Origin: Pediococcus acidilactici DSM 20284
GTDB lineage: Bacteria > Bacillota > Bacilli > Lactobacillales > Lactobacillaceae
Length of the DNA stretch: 64,000 nt
Assembly: GCF_000146325.1 (NCBI RefSeq)
Contig: NZ_GL397067.1
Location: forward strand, 788,919 to 852,918
Reading direction: 5' to 3'
The notes below the pieces were generated by a model that had not been told where the DNA came from, did not search any database, and was given only the letters and a program-made list of their open reading frames with translations. Shown here in pieces: positions 16,631 to 26,444 of the stretch. A program made the translations under genes and the position numbers. Positions within the stretch are counted from its first letter, which is position 1, and each line of letters starts with the position of its first letter.

Positions 16631-18065
16631 TAATCAAATTCCTCCATTTATCAGCAATCACATGATCACGGTAATTATCAACAGACTTATAGATATCATC
16701 TTTCATTTCAGAGATGTCACGTTCCATTAATTTTTGGATACCCTTTTCTAATTGACTAACATCAAATTCGTGATCTTCTCGTTTAAAGGTCATCAAGTAA
16801 CCATTCTTTCCATCTTGAATTAATTCTAGAGAACCAAAGCGTGCAGCAAAAGTAACAACTGGTAGTCCTGCATTCAATGCTTCAATATAAGTTAATCCAA
16901 ACCCTTCAGAGAAGGACGCTGAAACAAAGGCATCATATTTAGGATAAACTTTATCGGCATGATGCGTTAAGCCTCGTAATTTAATGTATTTCTTAGCTTG
17001 AACTTTTTCGATTAATTCCTTCAGTTTCTTCTCTTCTTCACCGGCGCCATAAATATCTAGGCTAACTTTATGACCTTGCTTATGTAAGTTAGCTACCGCT
17101 TTAACGACTAAATCGATATGCTTTTCAGAAGCTAGTCGAGAAATCGTAACTAATTTAAAGCCCTTATGTGGAGTTGACTTAATCTGTTTAGTTTCATCAT
17201 CAATGCCACCAACCGGAATCGTTACAATTTCTTTTTCTTTATTTGGAAAATCAACCAATAAATCTTTTCGCTGTAGTTCAGTAGAAACCACTATCCGGTC
17301 AATTCGGTCTAAATGACTAAGGGAGTACTCGTAGTAATTGTTCCAAAATGGTGCCTTAGGATCATCACGATCAGCTAAGTGGTCCGCATGTACAATTTCT
17401 ACCAATTTCCGGTTTACATTCGGTACGTCTTCATCCATTAAAGCAACCTCATTCATTTCCCCACGATCCAAGACAAAAACATTTTTACCCGAATAAAGGC
17501 GTTCAATTTGATGAAAAAAATATCTCCGTAATTGTACTAGATTGGGGAAAAATAATTCTTCAGGCTGGTTATATAAATGAATGTTTTTAATTACAAAACT
17601 CCGGTCGTCGTGTGGATTAGCAAGAAATTCAAACGCAACTTTTCGCAAGTTAGTTTCCGTATCAAATAATTCTACACGGTCAACGCTAACCAGTAATGCT
17701 GGATTTTTCTTAGGATTAGGATATTTTACATAGTGCCGAACAATCCTTACCCCTGCTGAGGTAACCTTATTCTCCATACGAAAAGTATTAGTACCATCAA
17801 TCACGGTCTCACTGCTCAACTTTGTTCGCTTTTTTAACCCGTTTAACGCATAATCATCACCATGCACAAAGTATTCCCAAATATTAATTACTTGATCATC
17901 ACGCAGATCCCATTTGTCCATTGCTTCATGTAAGTTATCAACTAGTGCCATAAAAATAAATTTATAATCTAAATTGGCTTGGTCAAAACGTTTTGCCCGA
18001 TAAAATTGGGCATGTTCAACTCCCGAATTACCAATTCCCATTGCTTCATTAACAAAAAAATTCAT
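16620..18065 (-). CDS. gtfA: GtfA, accessory Sec O-GlcNAc transferase catalytic subunit
   Basis: A 481-residue GT4-family glycosyltransferase that, with GtfB, attaches N-acetylglucosamine to Ser/Thr of the adhesin in the cytoplasm. The N-terminal opening NEAMGIGNSGVEHAQFYRA is characteristic of GtfA. The beta-meander insert lies about 80-200. The donor-binding half has SRLASEKHIDLVVKA (near 310) and the E-x7-E region SEGFGLTYIEALNAGLP (near 395). GGAGG lies before the ATG at 18065. It is preceded by asp3 at 39 bases and overlaps gtfB, giving the asp3-gtfA-gtfB order of streptococcal and lactobacillar loci. All expected catalytic parts are present. Confidence 0.93.
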   Translation of the reverse strand: MNFFVNEAMGIGNSGVEHAQFYRAKRFDQANLDYKFIFMALVDNLHEAMDKWDLRDDQVINIWEYFVHGDDYALNGLKKRTKLSSETVIDGTNTFRMENKVTSAGVRIVRHYVKYPNPKKNPALLVSVDRVELFDTETNLRKVAFEFLANPHDDRSFVIKNIHLYNQPEELFFPNLVQLRRYFFHQIERLYSGKNVFVLDRGEMNEVALMDEDVPNVNRKLVEIVHADHLADRDDPKAPFWNNYYEYSLSHLDRIDRIVVSTELQRKDLLVDFPNKEKEIVTIPVGGIDDETKQIKSTPHKGFKLVTISRLASEKHIDLVVKAVANLHKQGHKVSLDIYGAGEEEKKLKELIEKVQAKKYIKLRGLTHHADKVYPKYDAFVSASFSEGFGLTYIEALNAGLPVVTFAARFGSLELIQDGKNGYLMTFKREDHEFDVSQLEKGIQKLMERDISEMKDDIYKSVDNYRDHVIADKWRNLINEL

Positions 18066-18104
18066 GTTTTTCCTCCAGATGTGGTTCTAAAAATTTAAAT
18101 TGCT

Positions 18105-18914
18105 TTAACGCCGGTAGAAATGCAGGATTTTTGCTAGTTCCATAGTTGTGTAATTTTCTAGTTTAATCAAACTTTCTTCTGGTTCTGATAGTAAGATGGT
18201 ATCTGGCGATAAAGCATCAAAAGCAAGCTTTCTTTCCTTAACCACTTTTTCAAGCGACTTAGTTGCATGGGCAATTGCATCATGCAACTGTCCTTTTTGC
18301 CAATTAGCCCTACTATCGTACTCTACAAAAATTCGCAAAACATTCTGCTTCCCTAAATAAGATCCTGAATACAGCAGTCTTCTACGTAAATATACTTCTA
18401 CTTTTTCAAAGAAATGGTCCCGTCGGTCCCATAAACAAATCACATTCATATTGCCATCAATCGTTGCAATCTCAAAAGTACTTTCTACTGGTCTGATTAT
18501 TAAATCTTCGAACTCCAACGAACGATTATTTAAATTAACCAAACTTAATTGGTAATGATCCATCTCTTCAGGGACTTCAAATTCGCCATCTAAATCAATT
18601 GTTAATGGACCATCAATAATTTCATTCTTTACATCAAAAAAGTCTAGTTGAATTTGAACCGAATTTTCCGGTGCTATTATTGCCTTAGTAATAATTTGAT
18701 ATTTAGCTTTTCGCTTCAATAAGGGCAACTGCGAATATCCTGTATCTAGTTTGTCGAAAACAACTTGTGATTTCCAAGTATGGATGCGTTCACCAGGGCT
18801 CATTCTTTCGTTTTTAAAATAGATTTTCCCATTTTGATAATTAATCACTGAGCCATAGCTATACGTATCATTCATATGAACTGGCCATCTAATTACAAAG
18901 TAACTACTCTTCAT
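18105..18914 (-). CDS. asp3: Accessory Sec system protein Asp3
   Basis: A 269-residue cytoplasmic member of the Asp1-Asp2-Asp3 complex, which guides the glycosylated adhesin to SecA2. The start at 18914 is chosen because AGGAGG lies 9 bases upstream; an open frame continues further up but only inside asp2. The protein begins MKSSYFVIRWPVHMNDTYSYG with GKIYFKNERMSPGERIHTW, the conserved N-terminal block of Asp3 proteins. It has a carbohydrate-binding-like beta-rich middle (LDFFDVKNEIIDG, FEVPEEMDHYQLSL). It overlaps asp2 by 11 bases, indicating translational coupling. Confidence 0.85.
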   Translation of the reverse strand: MKSSYFVIRWPVHMNDTYSYGSVINYQNGKIYFKNERMSPGERIHTWKSQVVFDKLDTGYSQLPLLKRKAKYQIITKAIIAPENSVQIQLDFFDVKNEIIDGPLTIDLDGEFEVPEEMDHYQLSLVNLNNRSLEFEDLIIRPVESTFEIATIDGNMNVICLWDRRDHFFEKVEVYLRRRLLYSGSYLGKQNVLRIFVEYDSRANWQKGQLHDAIAHATKSLEKVVKERKLAFDALSPDTILLSEPEESLIKLENYTTMELAKILHFYRR

Positions 18915-20502
18915 CTTCGTCATCCTCCTGCGGACTAAAGTCTCGACCGTAGTTGGTTTCAAGAATATTTCGATATTGATTTATAAACCAGCTACTGAGA
19001 GCCCCAGACTGATCATTATGCCTTCCAGTAAAGCCCTTATGAATAATCCGAGAAGTTGGTGAATGCTTTCGTAAAAAACGTTCCAGTTTTTCAAATGCAT
19101 CTCCATCATAATCGTCATCTTTCATATAAACGATCACAAAATTTGTTTTGGAATGATCATGCTTGGTAAATGAACCCCAAAAAATATCATTCGCTTGCTT
19201 AATATTTTCATCCGCAATTCCACCAGTTAGTCTTAACACTACATCCAAAGAAGTTGGAAATCCACCAGGGCGATTAATACGCTCATTAGCGGCAATGTCC
19301 CCTAAACTAGTTAGTGGTTTACCAACAATTACCCAATCTGGATTAAGGAATGATGAATAGTATAAGCTAGCGAAAGTCCCCATCGACAATCCTGAAAGAA
19401 TTAGTTCGTTTGGTTTAAATCCCAGTTTCTTTAAAGTTGTTTGAATCAACTTAATAATTTGGCTTTCCAGTTTTTCACCACCAACGTAAAACGAGCCCCC
19501 TAGGATACGAAAATCTTCAATTAAAAGCGTCGGCCCTTTTAATCCTCGCATCATGAACATCCCTTCTACTCCGGGGTTAAACCGAAAACCAGAAAAGTAA
19601 ACCATCAACGGTGGTTTAAAATCACCTGGATCAAAGTAGTGGTACAAGGGTTCCCCCATTGCTTCGTCATCGATTTCTACATCTTCACCAATTAACAAGG
19701 TTCCTCGACCACCACGGCTTTCGTTAAGGGTAATTGCTCCCATTGTTAAATCAATATTTTGACCCTTAACTAGTAATTCAACAAGGATGAAAGCACCATT
19801 ATGATCAACTTTTAGCGGAATCAAATTTTTTAAATCATCGTTATCCACCTCTGTTGAATAGTAGATTTCACTAGTAAATGCACTTATTAACGAAACTCTT
19901 AAACGTACATTAGTTGAAGGCGTATTTCTCTTAAATTCGGTTCGTATTTCCCAAATTGAGTTTTTAGCTACCCCCAAGGGACCTCCCCAATTAGCTACTC
20001 GTTGATAGTCCTTAATGTCATTATCTATGATTTCTAAATAATTGTGTCCCAATTGTTTTACAGTACCCTTAAAAAAAGAGTCAAATTGGATATTATCAAA
20101 TTTATATTTATACCCTAATTGATCGTTATAAAATTCCTCATTAAGTTGCTTTGCTAAATCCTGTTCACTTTCAAAGTCAATAAATTGAACATTCTTTAGA
20201 AAAAAGGCTTGCTTAGCTTCTTCGCTCAGCTGAAGCCTGCTATCGATGATAATGTTGTTAGCCGGCAATTGCCTCAAAAAAGAACTTTGACCAGATTGTA
20301 AATATTCCGATTGAGTAATAAAAAACAAATCATGGCGAAAAACTAGATTTAGTTCCCCTTTAATAAGTAATTTATTCTTCTCTTCTCCAATTGGTTGATC
20401 TACAAACTCAAACGGAACATCGAAAATATCGAACTTCCCCTCAATTAACTCTGCTAATCCTTCAATTTCGGGACCCAGATGTATAATTTTACCTTTGCTC
20501 AT
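18904..20502 (-). CDS. asp2: Accessory Sec system protein Asp2, serine-hydrolase-like acetyltransferase
   Basis: A 532-residue protein with two jobs in known systems: export of the adhesin and O-acetylation of its GlcNAc residues. The C-terminal alpha/beta hydrolase domain has the nucleophile elbow LSGLSMGTFASLYYSS (Ser near 375), VYMKDDDYDG (acid, near 455) and the His of GFTGRHNDQSG (near 490), so the triad looks intact. The N-terminal half is beta-rich. The start at 20502 is preceded by AAGGA at 6 bases; the open frame extends 13 codons into asp1. It overlaps asp1 by 14 bases and asp3 by 11 bases. The C-terminus is very acidic. Confidence 0.92.
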   Translation of the reverse strand: MSKGKIIHLGPEIEGLAELIEGKFDIFDVPFEFVDQPIGEEKNKLLIKGELNLVFRHDLFFITQSEYLQSGQSSFLRQLPANNIIIDSRLQLSEEAKQAFFLKNVQFIDFESEQDLAKQLNEEFYNDQLGYKYKFDNIQFDSFFKGTVKQLGHNYLEIIDNDIKDYQRVANWGGPLGVAKNSIWEIRTEFKRNTPSTNVRLRVSLISAFTSEIYYSTEVDNDDLKNLIPLKVDHNGAFILVELLVKGQNIDLTMGAITLNESRGGRGTLLIGEDVEIDDEAMGEPLYHYFDPGDFKPPLMVYFSGFRFNPGVEGMFMMRGLKGPTLLIEDFRILGGSFYVGGEKLESQIIKLIQTTLKKLGFKPNELILSGLSMGTFASLYYSSFLNPDWVIVGKPLTSLGDIAANERINRPGGFPTSLDVVLRLTGGIADENIKQANDIFWGSFTKHDHSKTNFVIVYMKDDDYDGDAFEKLERFLRKHSPTSRIIHKGFTGRHNDQSGALSSWFINQYRNILETNYGRDFSPQEDDEDEE

Positions 20503-22156
20503 AACGCATCCTTCTCTCCCACCAATCGGATTGGCGTCCAAATTCTAATTGTTCCATATACTTAGCAGTATTCACCAACGCAATATTCCAATTACCTAAT
20601 TTTCCTAAGTAAAAATCAAGTCCATCTGTCAAACTGTGCCCTTCTTTAACAATCCATCCATTCTCGCTATGGATAACGAACGGACTCTCAACCTTAATAA
20701 TTTGTGGTATTCCAGCACTAATAGCATTAAATTGTGTTCTAGTATCATAGGGTTCTCCCATATCCACTACAATTCGAGCCCTAGCCAAGTCAGCAAAAAT
20801 TTGGTAATCACGAGACCCTACCCGAAATAAAACGTTGGACATATCTTCAACAAATTGTTCCCAATCGATTTTTTGACTCTCGGGAATTTCATCTACCGTT
20901 ATCGTCACTTCTCCATCTTTAATTGGATGCTTAATTTCCCAGGCTTTCCATAGTCGAAGTTTTACCCGATATATCAGTTTTTGCATTTCTTTTCCATTGT
21001 TTTCGTTGAACATAATCTTATTTATGATTTTCCAGTCTTTTTCACCATCCAGAAAGTCATAATGGTTTAATAATTTCTGCAAAACTATTGAAAATACCTG
21101 ATCAGCCATTTCATTATTAAGTGTTGAAATTATTAAGCCAGCACTCTCATGCTTTAGGTAATAGTCTAATAATTCATCACTTACGCCACGAACACTTTGG
21201 TCATCATTTGTATCACCAATATTCCAGTAAATAATTAGTTTTCGTTCTTCATTACTGTTACCTAAACGCATATCTGCACCATAAGGATAACCTAAATCTA
21301 GATGTGCTCTACACAATTCATTAACTTCGAGTTGAAATTGCTCGAATATTGCATAATTAGGGATTACAAAACTGCTGCAACCCTCCATTTGTGGGACCAG
21401 TTCTTGAATATCTACTGAACTAATTTTTCCAGGGTGATCTAATAAATAAGTAATTGGTATTTGTTTTTGCATCTTTATCATTAACGAACGCATTCTTTTA
21501 TTGCTACTAGCAATTACCCCATCCGTACGTTCATCAAATTCATTAGCAAACTTTTTGTTAATGAATTCCATGAGTAAATCATCTAAACTATCATACTCAG
21601 CGCGGTCAAAATTACTGTAATTACTTAAAATTTTTACCGTTACTTCAGCCTGTGGCTCATAGCGTAGAATACATTGTCCGACTTCGTTGAACCAAATCTG
21701 CTTTATCAAACGGTCATCCTTAAAATATTTGGTTGCAGCTTTAAAACCTCGGTCATCATATATGTCCACATGATAAATATCATCATCTAAATACTCCACC
21801 GCTTGAATAAAGCCCTGTTCATTGCCAATCACTCTTGCTGCCAACTTATTCCCACGATACCCCACAACCGAACGAGTTCCTTGGGCTGTACGAATATCGG
21901 CAGGCCACTCCAAACTTTCCGGGCCAAGAGGCATGCCGTCGGTCCGTTCAATGTTTAGAATTGCATCCCACAGATTCCAAAATGGAAGGTTAGTTAGCCC
22001 GTTTACGTGTAAAAGATACCTTAAATTGGGTAAAAAATTTAACACCAATAATTTCACCGGTTTGTCGCCGTCAACTAACAAACTCATTACATTTTTTAAT
22101 GGGTCGCGATTTAATTCCTCAATATTATTTGTCCATGCTGGGGCAATATAAAACAT
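20489..22156 (-). CDS. asp1: Accessory Sec system protein Asp1
   Basis: A 555-residue cytoplasmic protein with the fold of GT-B glycosyltransferases but used as a targeting factor with Asp2 and Asp3. The N-terminus MFYIAPAWTNNIEELNRDPL and the inserted beta domain (DIYDDRGFKAATKYFKDDR, WFNEVGQCILRYEP) match Asp1 proteins. The C-terminal half contains RVGSRDYQIFADLARARIVVD and GIPQIIKVESPFV, resembling a GT donor site without a clear catalytic pair. AAGGAG lies 8 bases before the ATG. It begins 19 bases after secY2. Confidence 0.9.
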   Translation of the reverse strand: MFYIAPAWTNNIEELNRDPLKNVMSLLVDGDKPVKLLVLNFLPNLRYLLHVNGLTNLPFWNLWDAILNIERTDGMPLGPESLEWPADIRTAQGTRSVVGYRGNKLAARVIGNEQGFIQAVEYLDDDIYHVDIYDDRGFKAATKYFKDDRLIKQIWFNEVGQCILRYEPQAEVTVKILSNYSNFDRAEYDSLDDLLMEFINKKFANEFDERTDGVIASSNKRMRSLMIKMQKQIPITYLLDHPGKISSVDIQELVPQMEGCSSFVIPNYAIFEQFQLEVNELCRAHLDLGYPYGADMRLGNSNEERKLIIYWNIGDTNDDQSVRGVSDELLDYYLKHESAGLIISTLNNEMADQVFSIVLQKLLNHYDFLDGEKDWKIINKIMFNENNGKEMQKLIYRVKLRLWKAWEIKHPIKDGEVTITVDEIPESQKIDWEQFVEDMSNVLFRVGSRDYQIFADLARARIVVDMGEPYDTRTQFNAISAGIPQIIKVESPFVIHSENGWIVKEGHSLTDGLDFYLGKLGNWNIALVNTAKYMEQLEFGRQSDWWERRMRYEQR

Positions 22157-22175
22157 TCGCTTAACTCCTTATCAC

Positions 22176-23411
22176 TTACAAAAGATCATATTGGGTTCTT
22201 AAGTACATTGTCTTCAATTGATCTAACGTAGTATCCATAATCGTTACCAAAATCAATATGCTGGCATATGCAAACGTAAAGTTAGTAACTCCCGGTACGT
22301 ATAACCCAATTATCAGCGGAGTGGCAACTACTACTAAAAAGTAACCGTTAGCCGCTGTACTTAATCTCACCACATGATGATTCAAATATCTTTGTGTGTC
22401 TTTTCCTGGAGTAATCCCAAAAATATAATCTCCAGATTTTTTTAAATTCTCTGCCTGTCGTTCTGTTTGAAGATTCATAAAACTAAATGCATAACTTAAG
22501 AACACAACAACTCCACAATAAATCGTAATTCCTACGGGGTTATTAAAGTTAATATATGCTTGAGTAAACCTACTAAACCCACTATCAGGACTAAAGTTAG
22601 CAATATAACTAGGAATCATAAATACCGTGGTAGTAAACATAAAGGGCATGCTTCCTGAGGTTAGAAAACGAATTGGCAAATACGATTCGGAAAAATCATT
22701 CTGGACATTAGGCCTCTGTAATGGGATTCTTAATTCTGCCTTATTGAAAAATACTGTAGCAACAAAAACCACTAACACCGAGATTCCTAAAGCTATCCAT
22801 AAATTAGTCGAAAATGATGTTACTTGATTAGTACCTAGCCCTGGTCCTCGAAAAACCATCAATGGTAAATTAGTAATAATACCAGGCATAATTAGAACAC
22901 CAGCGCCTCCTACTCCAAACTTAGCCGTCATATCTGACATCCACGCAACAATCATTGCACCGGCAACCAAGATCATAAAAGACACTACTAAATTAAAATC
23001 AAACCCAAAAATTTTGTCACCTGCGAGAGTAATATTTTTTTTGATTGCAAAAATAAATTGCAGAGTTTGCAATATTGCAATTATTAATGTTATCCACCGC
23101 TGAATAAACCCTCTTTTTTGGTCGCTAATCTTGCTCATTGCATCAACATTAATCAATTGGATTGCTTGGAACAAAATCATTCCAGTCATGTATGGACCCA
23201 GTCCAATTGAAAATAGTGATGGAAATCTAGACTGCCCACCAGTAAGCATAGTAACGTTTCTTAATAGTGGCGAAGCATTAAGTGCTTTACGACTTAAGTC
23301 AGAATCCAAAGCCGGAATAGCAATCTGTCGCCCCAGCTCCATTAAAACAATCATAAACAACGTAAACATGATGCTAGCAATTAACTCGTTTTTTTCACTT
23401 CTTTTTCTCAT
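22176..23411 (-). CDS. secY2: Accessory Sec translocon channel SecY2
   Basis: A 411-residue membrane channel with ten predicted transmembrane segments, exporting the glycosylated adhesin. The SecY-family plug/TM2 region ends in LFSIGLGPYMTGMILFQAIQ (near 65-85), and KRGFIQRWITLIIAILQ follows near 105. It is shorter than housekeeping SecY (about 430-440), as usual for SecY2, and has short cytoplasmic loops. The ATG overlaps the secA2 stop by four bases (ATGA), so translation is coupled. AGGGTGG lies upstream. Confidence 0.94.
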   Translation of the reverse strand: MRKRSEKNELIASIMFTLFMIVLMELGRQIAIPALDSDLSRKALNASPLLRNVTMLTGGQSRFPSLFSIGLGPYMTGMILFQAIQLINVDAMSKISDQKRGFIQRWITLIIAILQTLQFIFAIKKNITLAGDKIFGFDFNLVVSFMILVAGAMIVAWMSDMTAKFGVGGAGVLIMPGIITNLPLMVFRGPGLGTNQVTSFSTNLWIALGISVLVVFVATVFFNKAELRIPLQRPNVQNDFSESYLPIRFLTSGSMPFMFTTTVFMIPSYIANFSPDSGFSRFTQAYINFNNPVGITIYCGVVVFLSYAFSFMNLQTERQAENLKKSGDYIFGITPGKDTQRYLNHHVVRLSTAANGYFLVVVATPLIIGLYVPGVTNFTFAYASILILVTIMDTTLDQLKTMYLRTQYDLL

Positions 23412-25777
23412 GGAAATTCCACCCTAATTGATTCATTTTTTCCAACAATTAAATCTGACAGTAGCATATATTTAATTGTATTCTGCCAAAATGCTTTTCT
23501 CATTTGCCTAAACGAATTCATAGCCTCTTTTTCATATTCAAATATTGGATTATGTTGGCCTGTAGAACGACTACTTACCACAGTTTTTAACTGTGATAAA
23601 TTGTCTACCTGTTCAATCCAAGCCACATCCAGCGCTTTCAAAATTGATAGCCGCTTTAAATAGTTCTGCTTAAATTCATTATCGAGAATTAATTTTTGGT
23701 CTTCCCACTTCTGTTTTGCAACTTTTAAAACGTATTGTTCCACTTGTTCTGGGTCCTCTAGAATTTTTGAGTCAAATTGCTCGTCGCTATAATTGTAATC
23801 TAAGTTATTAATTATAAAATCGCTTAGTTTATCTCTTGTAATACCCTTACCGCTCGAATATAGTTTAAAAAAGTCATCCCAAATTCTTTGGGTAATTTCA
23901 CCTAAATCCCCGTTAGCCATCACGTAGTCACGAAAATCGTAAATCATTTCGCGTTGGATCCGTAAAATATCGTCCATTTTAACGGAACTCTTACGCGCTG
24001 ATTCAGCCTTTGTATCTGCAGCTTGTTGGGCACGTTCTACGATGTTTTTAGCACGTCGTCCTCTTAGTGGCTCCCCATACTTGCGTTTTCCTTCTTTAAG
24101 AGCCTGCGCTAACCGCATCCGATACTTATCTACCCAGTCAGGAGCATTCTCAATAACCACTTTATCTTCAAGAGAAACCAAAAAAATACTCTCTCCTGGA
24201 TCTCCTTGTCGCCCTGCACGACCACGTAACTGATCGTCTACTCGACGACTATTCATTCGTTCCGTTCCGATTACCAACAAGCCACCCTTTTCTTTCACAC
24301 CGGGGCCGAGCTTGATGTCAGTACCACGACCTGCCATCGAAGTAGCCACAGTAATCGCTCCAGCTTGACCAGCATCAGCAACGATCATAGCTTCTTTAGA
24401 TTCACTTTGTGCATTTAAAACGTTATGGACAATCCCATTTTTCAATAAAACTCTTGAGTAAAGTCTCGACAACGACAGCGAACCAGTTTTTAGTAGAACT
24501 GGCCGTTGAACTTCGTATGCTTTTTTAACCAGCTTCACAGTAGCTTCGATTTTTTCATCCATAGTGGCATAAACAATGTCTGGCCGGTCAACTCGGATGT
24601 TAGGCTTATGTGTGGGAACCTTTAAAACCGGTAAGTTATAAACATCCATGAATTCTCGTGCGGATGTAACCGCAGTTCCGGTCATCCCAGAAAGCTTTTT
24701 AAACATTTTAAAGAAATTCTGTAAAGTGATTGAAGCCATTGCTCGGGTTTGCTCGGTAAGTGGAACTTCCTCCTTGGCTTCCATTGCTTGATGAATCCCG
24801 GATTCCCGTTTCATTCCAGTCAGCGCTCGTCCATTTTCACTGTCTAACAGCAGTACTTCATCATCTACAACAACATAATCCTGATTACGCTTTATCGTAT
24901 AATTAGCTTGCAACGCTAACACTAAATGACGATACAAATCAGACCATCTTTTGGAAACTAAGTTAGTTATCCCTAAGTAATCCTCCAGGTGTTTAATGCC
25001 TTCTTTCGTAAACCATACGCTCGTTAAATCTTCACTAAACTCATAATCCTTATCTTTTTGTAAACTTTTTACAATACGATCCGTTGAGTTAAAAAGATTA
25101 GATTGTACTCGGGGAGAACCCGAAATTACTAGCGGAGTTTGTGCAGCATCAAGTAACACTGAATCTACTTCATCAACTAGTGCAAAATTTAAATCATTAA
25201 GTTTCTTATCCGTGGCGTTTTCCACAAGATTATCAGTTAAGTAGTCAAAACCTAATGCACTATTGGTTGTATAGACTATGTCATTATTGTAAATAGCTTG
25301 CATATCTAATTCTTCTTCATCAGGACTTACTCCCGCAGCACTAGTCAGTCCCATCCAATGGTACACTTTACCAATTTCTTCGGCGTCTCGGTTAGCTAAG
25401 TATCCGTTGACCGTAACTAAAAAATTCCCTGGACCAGTCAACCCATTCAAATACATTGGCATCGTTGCAGTTAAAGTTTTACCTTCTCCAGTATTCATCT
25501 GGGCAACCATTCCATAATGAAGAATTACCCCACCTAACACCTGATTTTCAAAAGGCTTTAATCCTAAGATTCGGTAGTCGGCCTCACGAATTGTGGCATA
25601 AGCCTCAACCAAAATCGATTCTAAGCTTGCTCCTTCTGCTAATTTTTCTCTAAATAGAATGGTTTTGGCTTGTAATTGTTCGTCCGTCAACTGCTGATAT
25701 TCTTTGTCTAAAGCTAAAATTTTTTTAGTGATTTTCGAATACTTTCTAAGTCGAAAGTCATTAAAATCGAATCTCAT
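23408..25777 (-). CDS. secA2: Accessory Sec ATPase SecA2
   Basis: A 789-residue motor ATPase that drives export through SecY2. Walker A is AQMNTGEGKTLTATMP (near 95-110) and Walker B is ALVDEVDSVLLDAAQTPL (near 200). The helicase-like motif region holds GAITVATSMAGRGTDIKLG and DQLRGRAGRQGDPGES (near 475-525). The C-terminus lacks the Cys-rich zinc tail of housekeeping SecA, as expected for SecA2. It is the first gene of the operon secA2-secY2-asp1-asp2-asp3-gtfA-gtfB, an order with secA2 in front rather than after asp3 as in streptococci. GAGGT lies ahead of the start. Confidence 0.96.
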   Translation of the reverse strand: MRFDFNDFRLRKYSKITKKILALDKEYQQLTDEQLQAKTILFREKLAEGASLESILVEAYATIREADYRILGLKPFENQVLGGVILHYGMVAQMNTGEGKTLTATMPMYLNGLTGPGNFLVTVNGYLANRDAEEIGKVYHWMGLTSAAGVSPDEEELDMQAIYNNDIVYTTNSALGFDYLTDNLVENATDKKLNDLNFALVDEVDSVLLDAAQTPLVISGSPRVQSNLFNSTDRIVKSLQKDKDYEFSEDLTSVWFTKEGIKHLEDYLGITNLVSKRWSDLYRHLVLALQANYTIKRNQDYVVVDDEVLLLDSENGRALTGMKRESGIHQAMEAKEEVPLTEQTRAMASITLQNFFKMFKKLSGMTGTAVTSAREFMDVYNLPVLKVPTHKPNIRVDRPDIVYATMDEKIEATVKLVKKAYEVQRPVLLKTGSLSLSRLYSRVLLKNGIVHNVLNAQSESKEAMIVADAGQAGAITVATSMAGRGTDIKLGPGVKEKGGLLVIGTERMNSRRVDDQLRGRAGRQGDPGESIFLVSLEDKVVIENAPDWVDKYRMRLAQALKEGKRKYGEPLRGRRAKNIVERAQQAADTKAESARKSSVKMDDILRIQREMIYDFRDYVMANGDLGEITQRIWDDFFKLYSSGKGITRDKLSDFIINNLDYNYSDEQFDSKILEDPEQVEQYVLKVAKQKWEDQKLILDNEFKQNYLKRLSILKALDVAWIEQVDNLSQLKTVVSSRSTGQHNPIFEYEKEAMNSFRQMRKAFWQNTIKYMLLSDLIVGKNESIRVEFP

Positions 25778-25846
25778 CTGTCTACCTCTATTCTTTATCG
25801 TACATCAAATGTACCACAATGCATAAATTTTTTATAGCCGCTATGT

Positions 25847-25875
25847 TACATAGGATTAATTTTTAACTTTTTCAA
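25847..25875 (-). promoter_or_regulatory. Possible promoter of the secA2 operon
   Basis: On the minus strand TTGAAA (25870-25875), 17 bases, then TATGTA (25847-25852), about 70 bases before the secA2 start. The -10 matches 4 of 6. Confidence 0.4.
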
Positions 25876-25937
25876 TTATCCTATTTACTTTTAAGAAAAA
25901 AATTGTTTAAATAGCATCAAGAGCAACTCACAATAAA

Positions 25938-25943
25938 AGGAGG
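25938..25943 (+). promoter_or_regulatory. Ribosome binding site that points to an ATT start
   Basis: AGGAGG lies exactly 8 bases before ATT at 25952. No ATG, GTG or TTG occurs in that frame near it. Confidence 0.6.
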
Positions 25944-25951
25944 TCTTTATC

Positions 25952-26155
25952 ATTAATAATTCATCTAATCAAAAAAGCCACCTACTTGAAAAAGACATCG
26001 AAAAAAGGGTATCTTATGAAAAGGATATTCAAACTCCTCCACATTCACGAAACAAATCTCATACTAATGCGCCGGAAAAAGTTATCTCTATCGTTTTCTT
26101 TCTAATTATTTTGAGTAACTTAGTTTACATGGGAGTTTCCTTTATGAACCACTAA
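25952..26155 (+). CDS. 67-residue single-pass membrane protein with ATT start, divergent from secA2
   Basis: No standard start codon is present, but the frame has a perfect AGGAGG and ends in an intact transmembrane segment (residues about 44-62, EKVISIVFFLIILSNLVYMG) five residues before the stop. It is followed by a terminator. The N-terminal part is hydrophilic with alternating Lys/Glu (HLLEKDIEKRVSYEKDIQ). A charged helix followed by one C-terminal membrane span is the layout of SecE-type translocon subunits, and streptococcal accessory Sec loci encode small SecE/SecG-like partners (Asp4, Asp5) that are otherwise missing here. Function by layout and location is inference; alternatively it is an unrelated small protein or a gene that lost its ATG. 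Confidence 0.5.
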   Translation: MNNSSNQKSHLLEKDIEKRVSYEKDIQTPPHSRNKSHTNAPEKVISIVFFLIILSNLVYMGVSFMNH

Positions 26156-26205
26156 TCGCTAAGCTAATTTTCACTTACAAGCCACTCTTAGTTAGTGGTT
26201 TTTTT
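26145..26205 (+). terminator. Terminator of the small membrane protein gene
   Basis: CCACT and AGTGG (loop CTTAGTT) are followed by seven Ts. AACCACTAA overlapping the stop codon can alternatively pair with TTAGTGGTT. Confidence 0.65.
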
Positions 26206-26393
26206 ATTACTACTTAAGTTTTTTATGCAAACCAATAAACGTTTCTATAAATTAACATTCTTAAATTATATTACCCTTTAATGTTACACCCGTGATTAAG
26301 ATCTTCTGTCTCAAATTTTAAAAAAAAGGCATAAAATAGAAAACTAATTTTTATTAACATCTAAATCTCCCCTCTTGAATTACTTTGTTAAGC

Positions 26394-26444
26394 AAAAATA
26401 GCTTTAAAATTATTGGCATCTACGCTAGTTAATTTTAAAGCTAT
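26394..26444 (-). terminator. Terminator of the glycosylation pair
   Basis: ATAGCTTTAAAATTA and TAATTTTAAAGCTAT form a perfect 15-bp stem. On the minus strand it is followed by TTTTGCTT. Confidence 0.8.
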
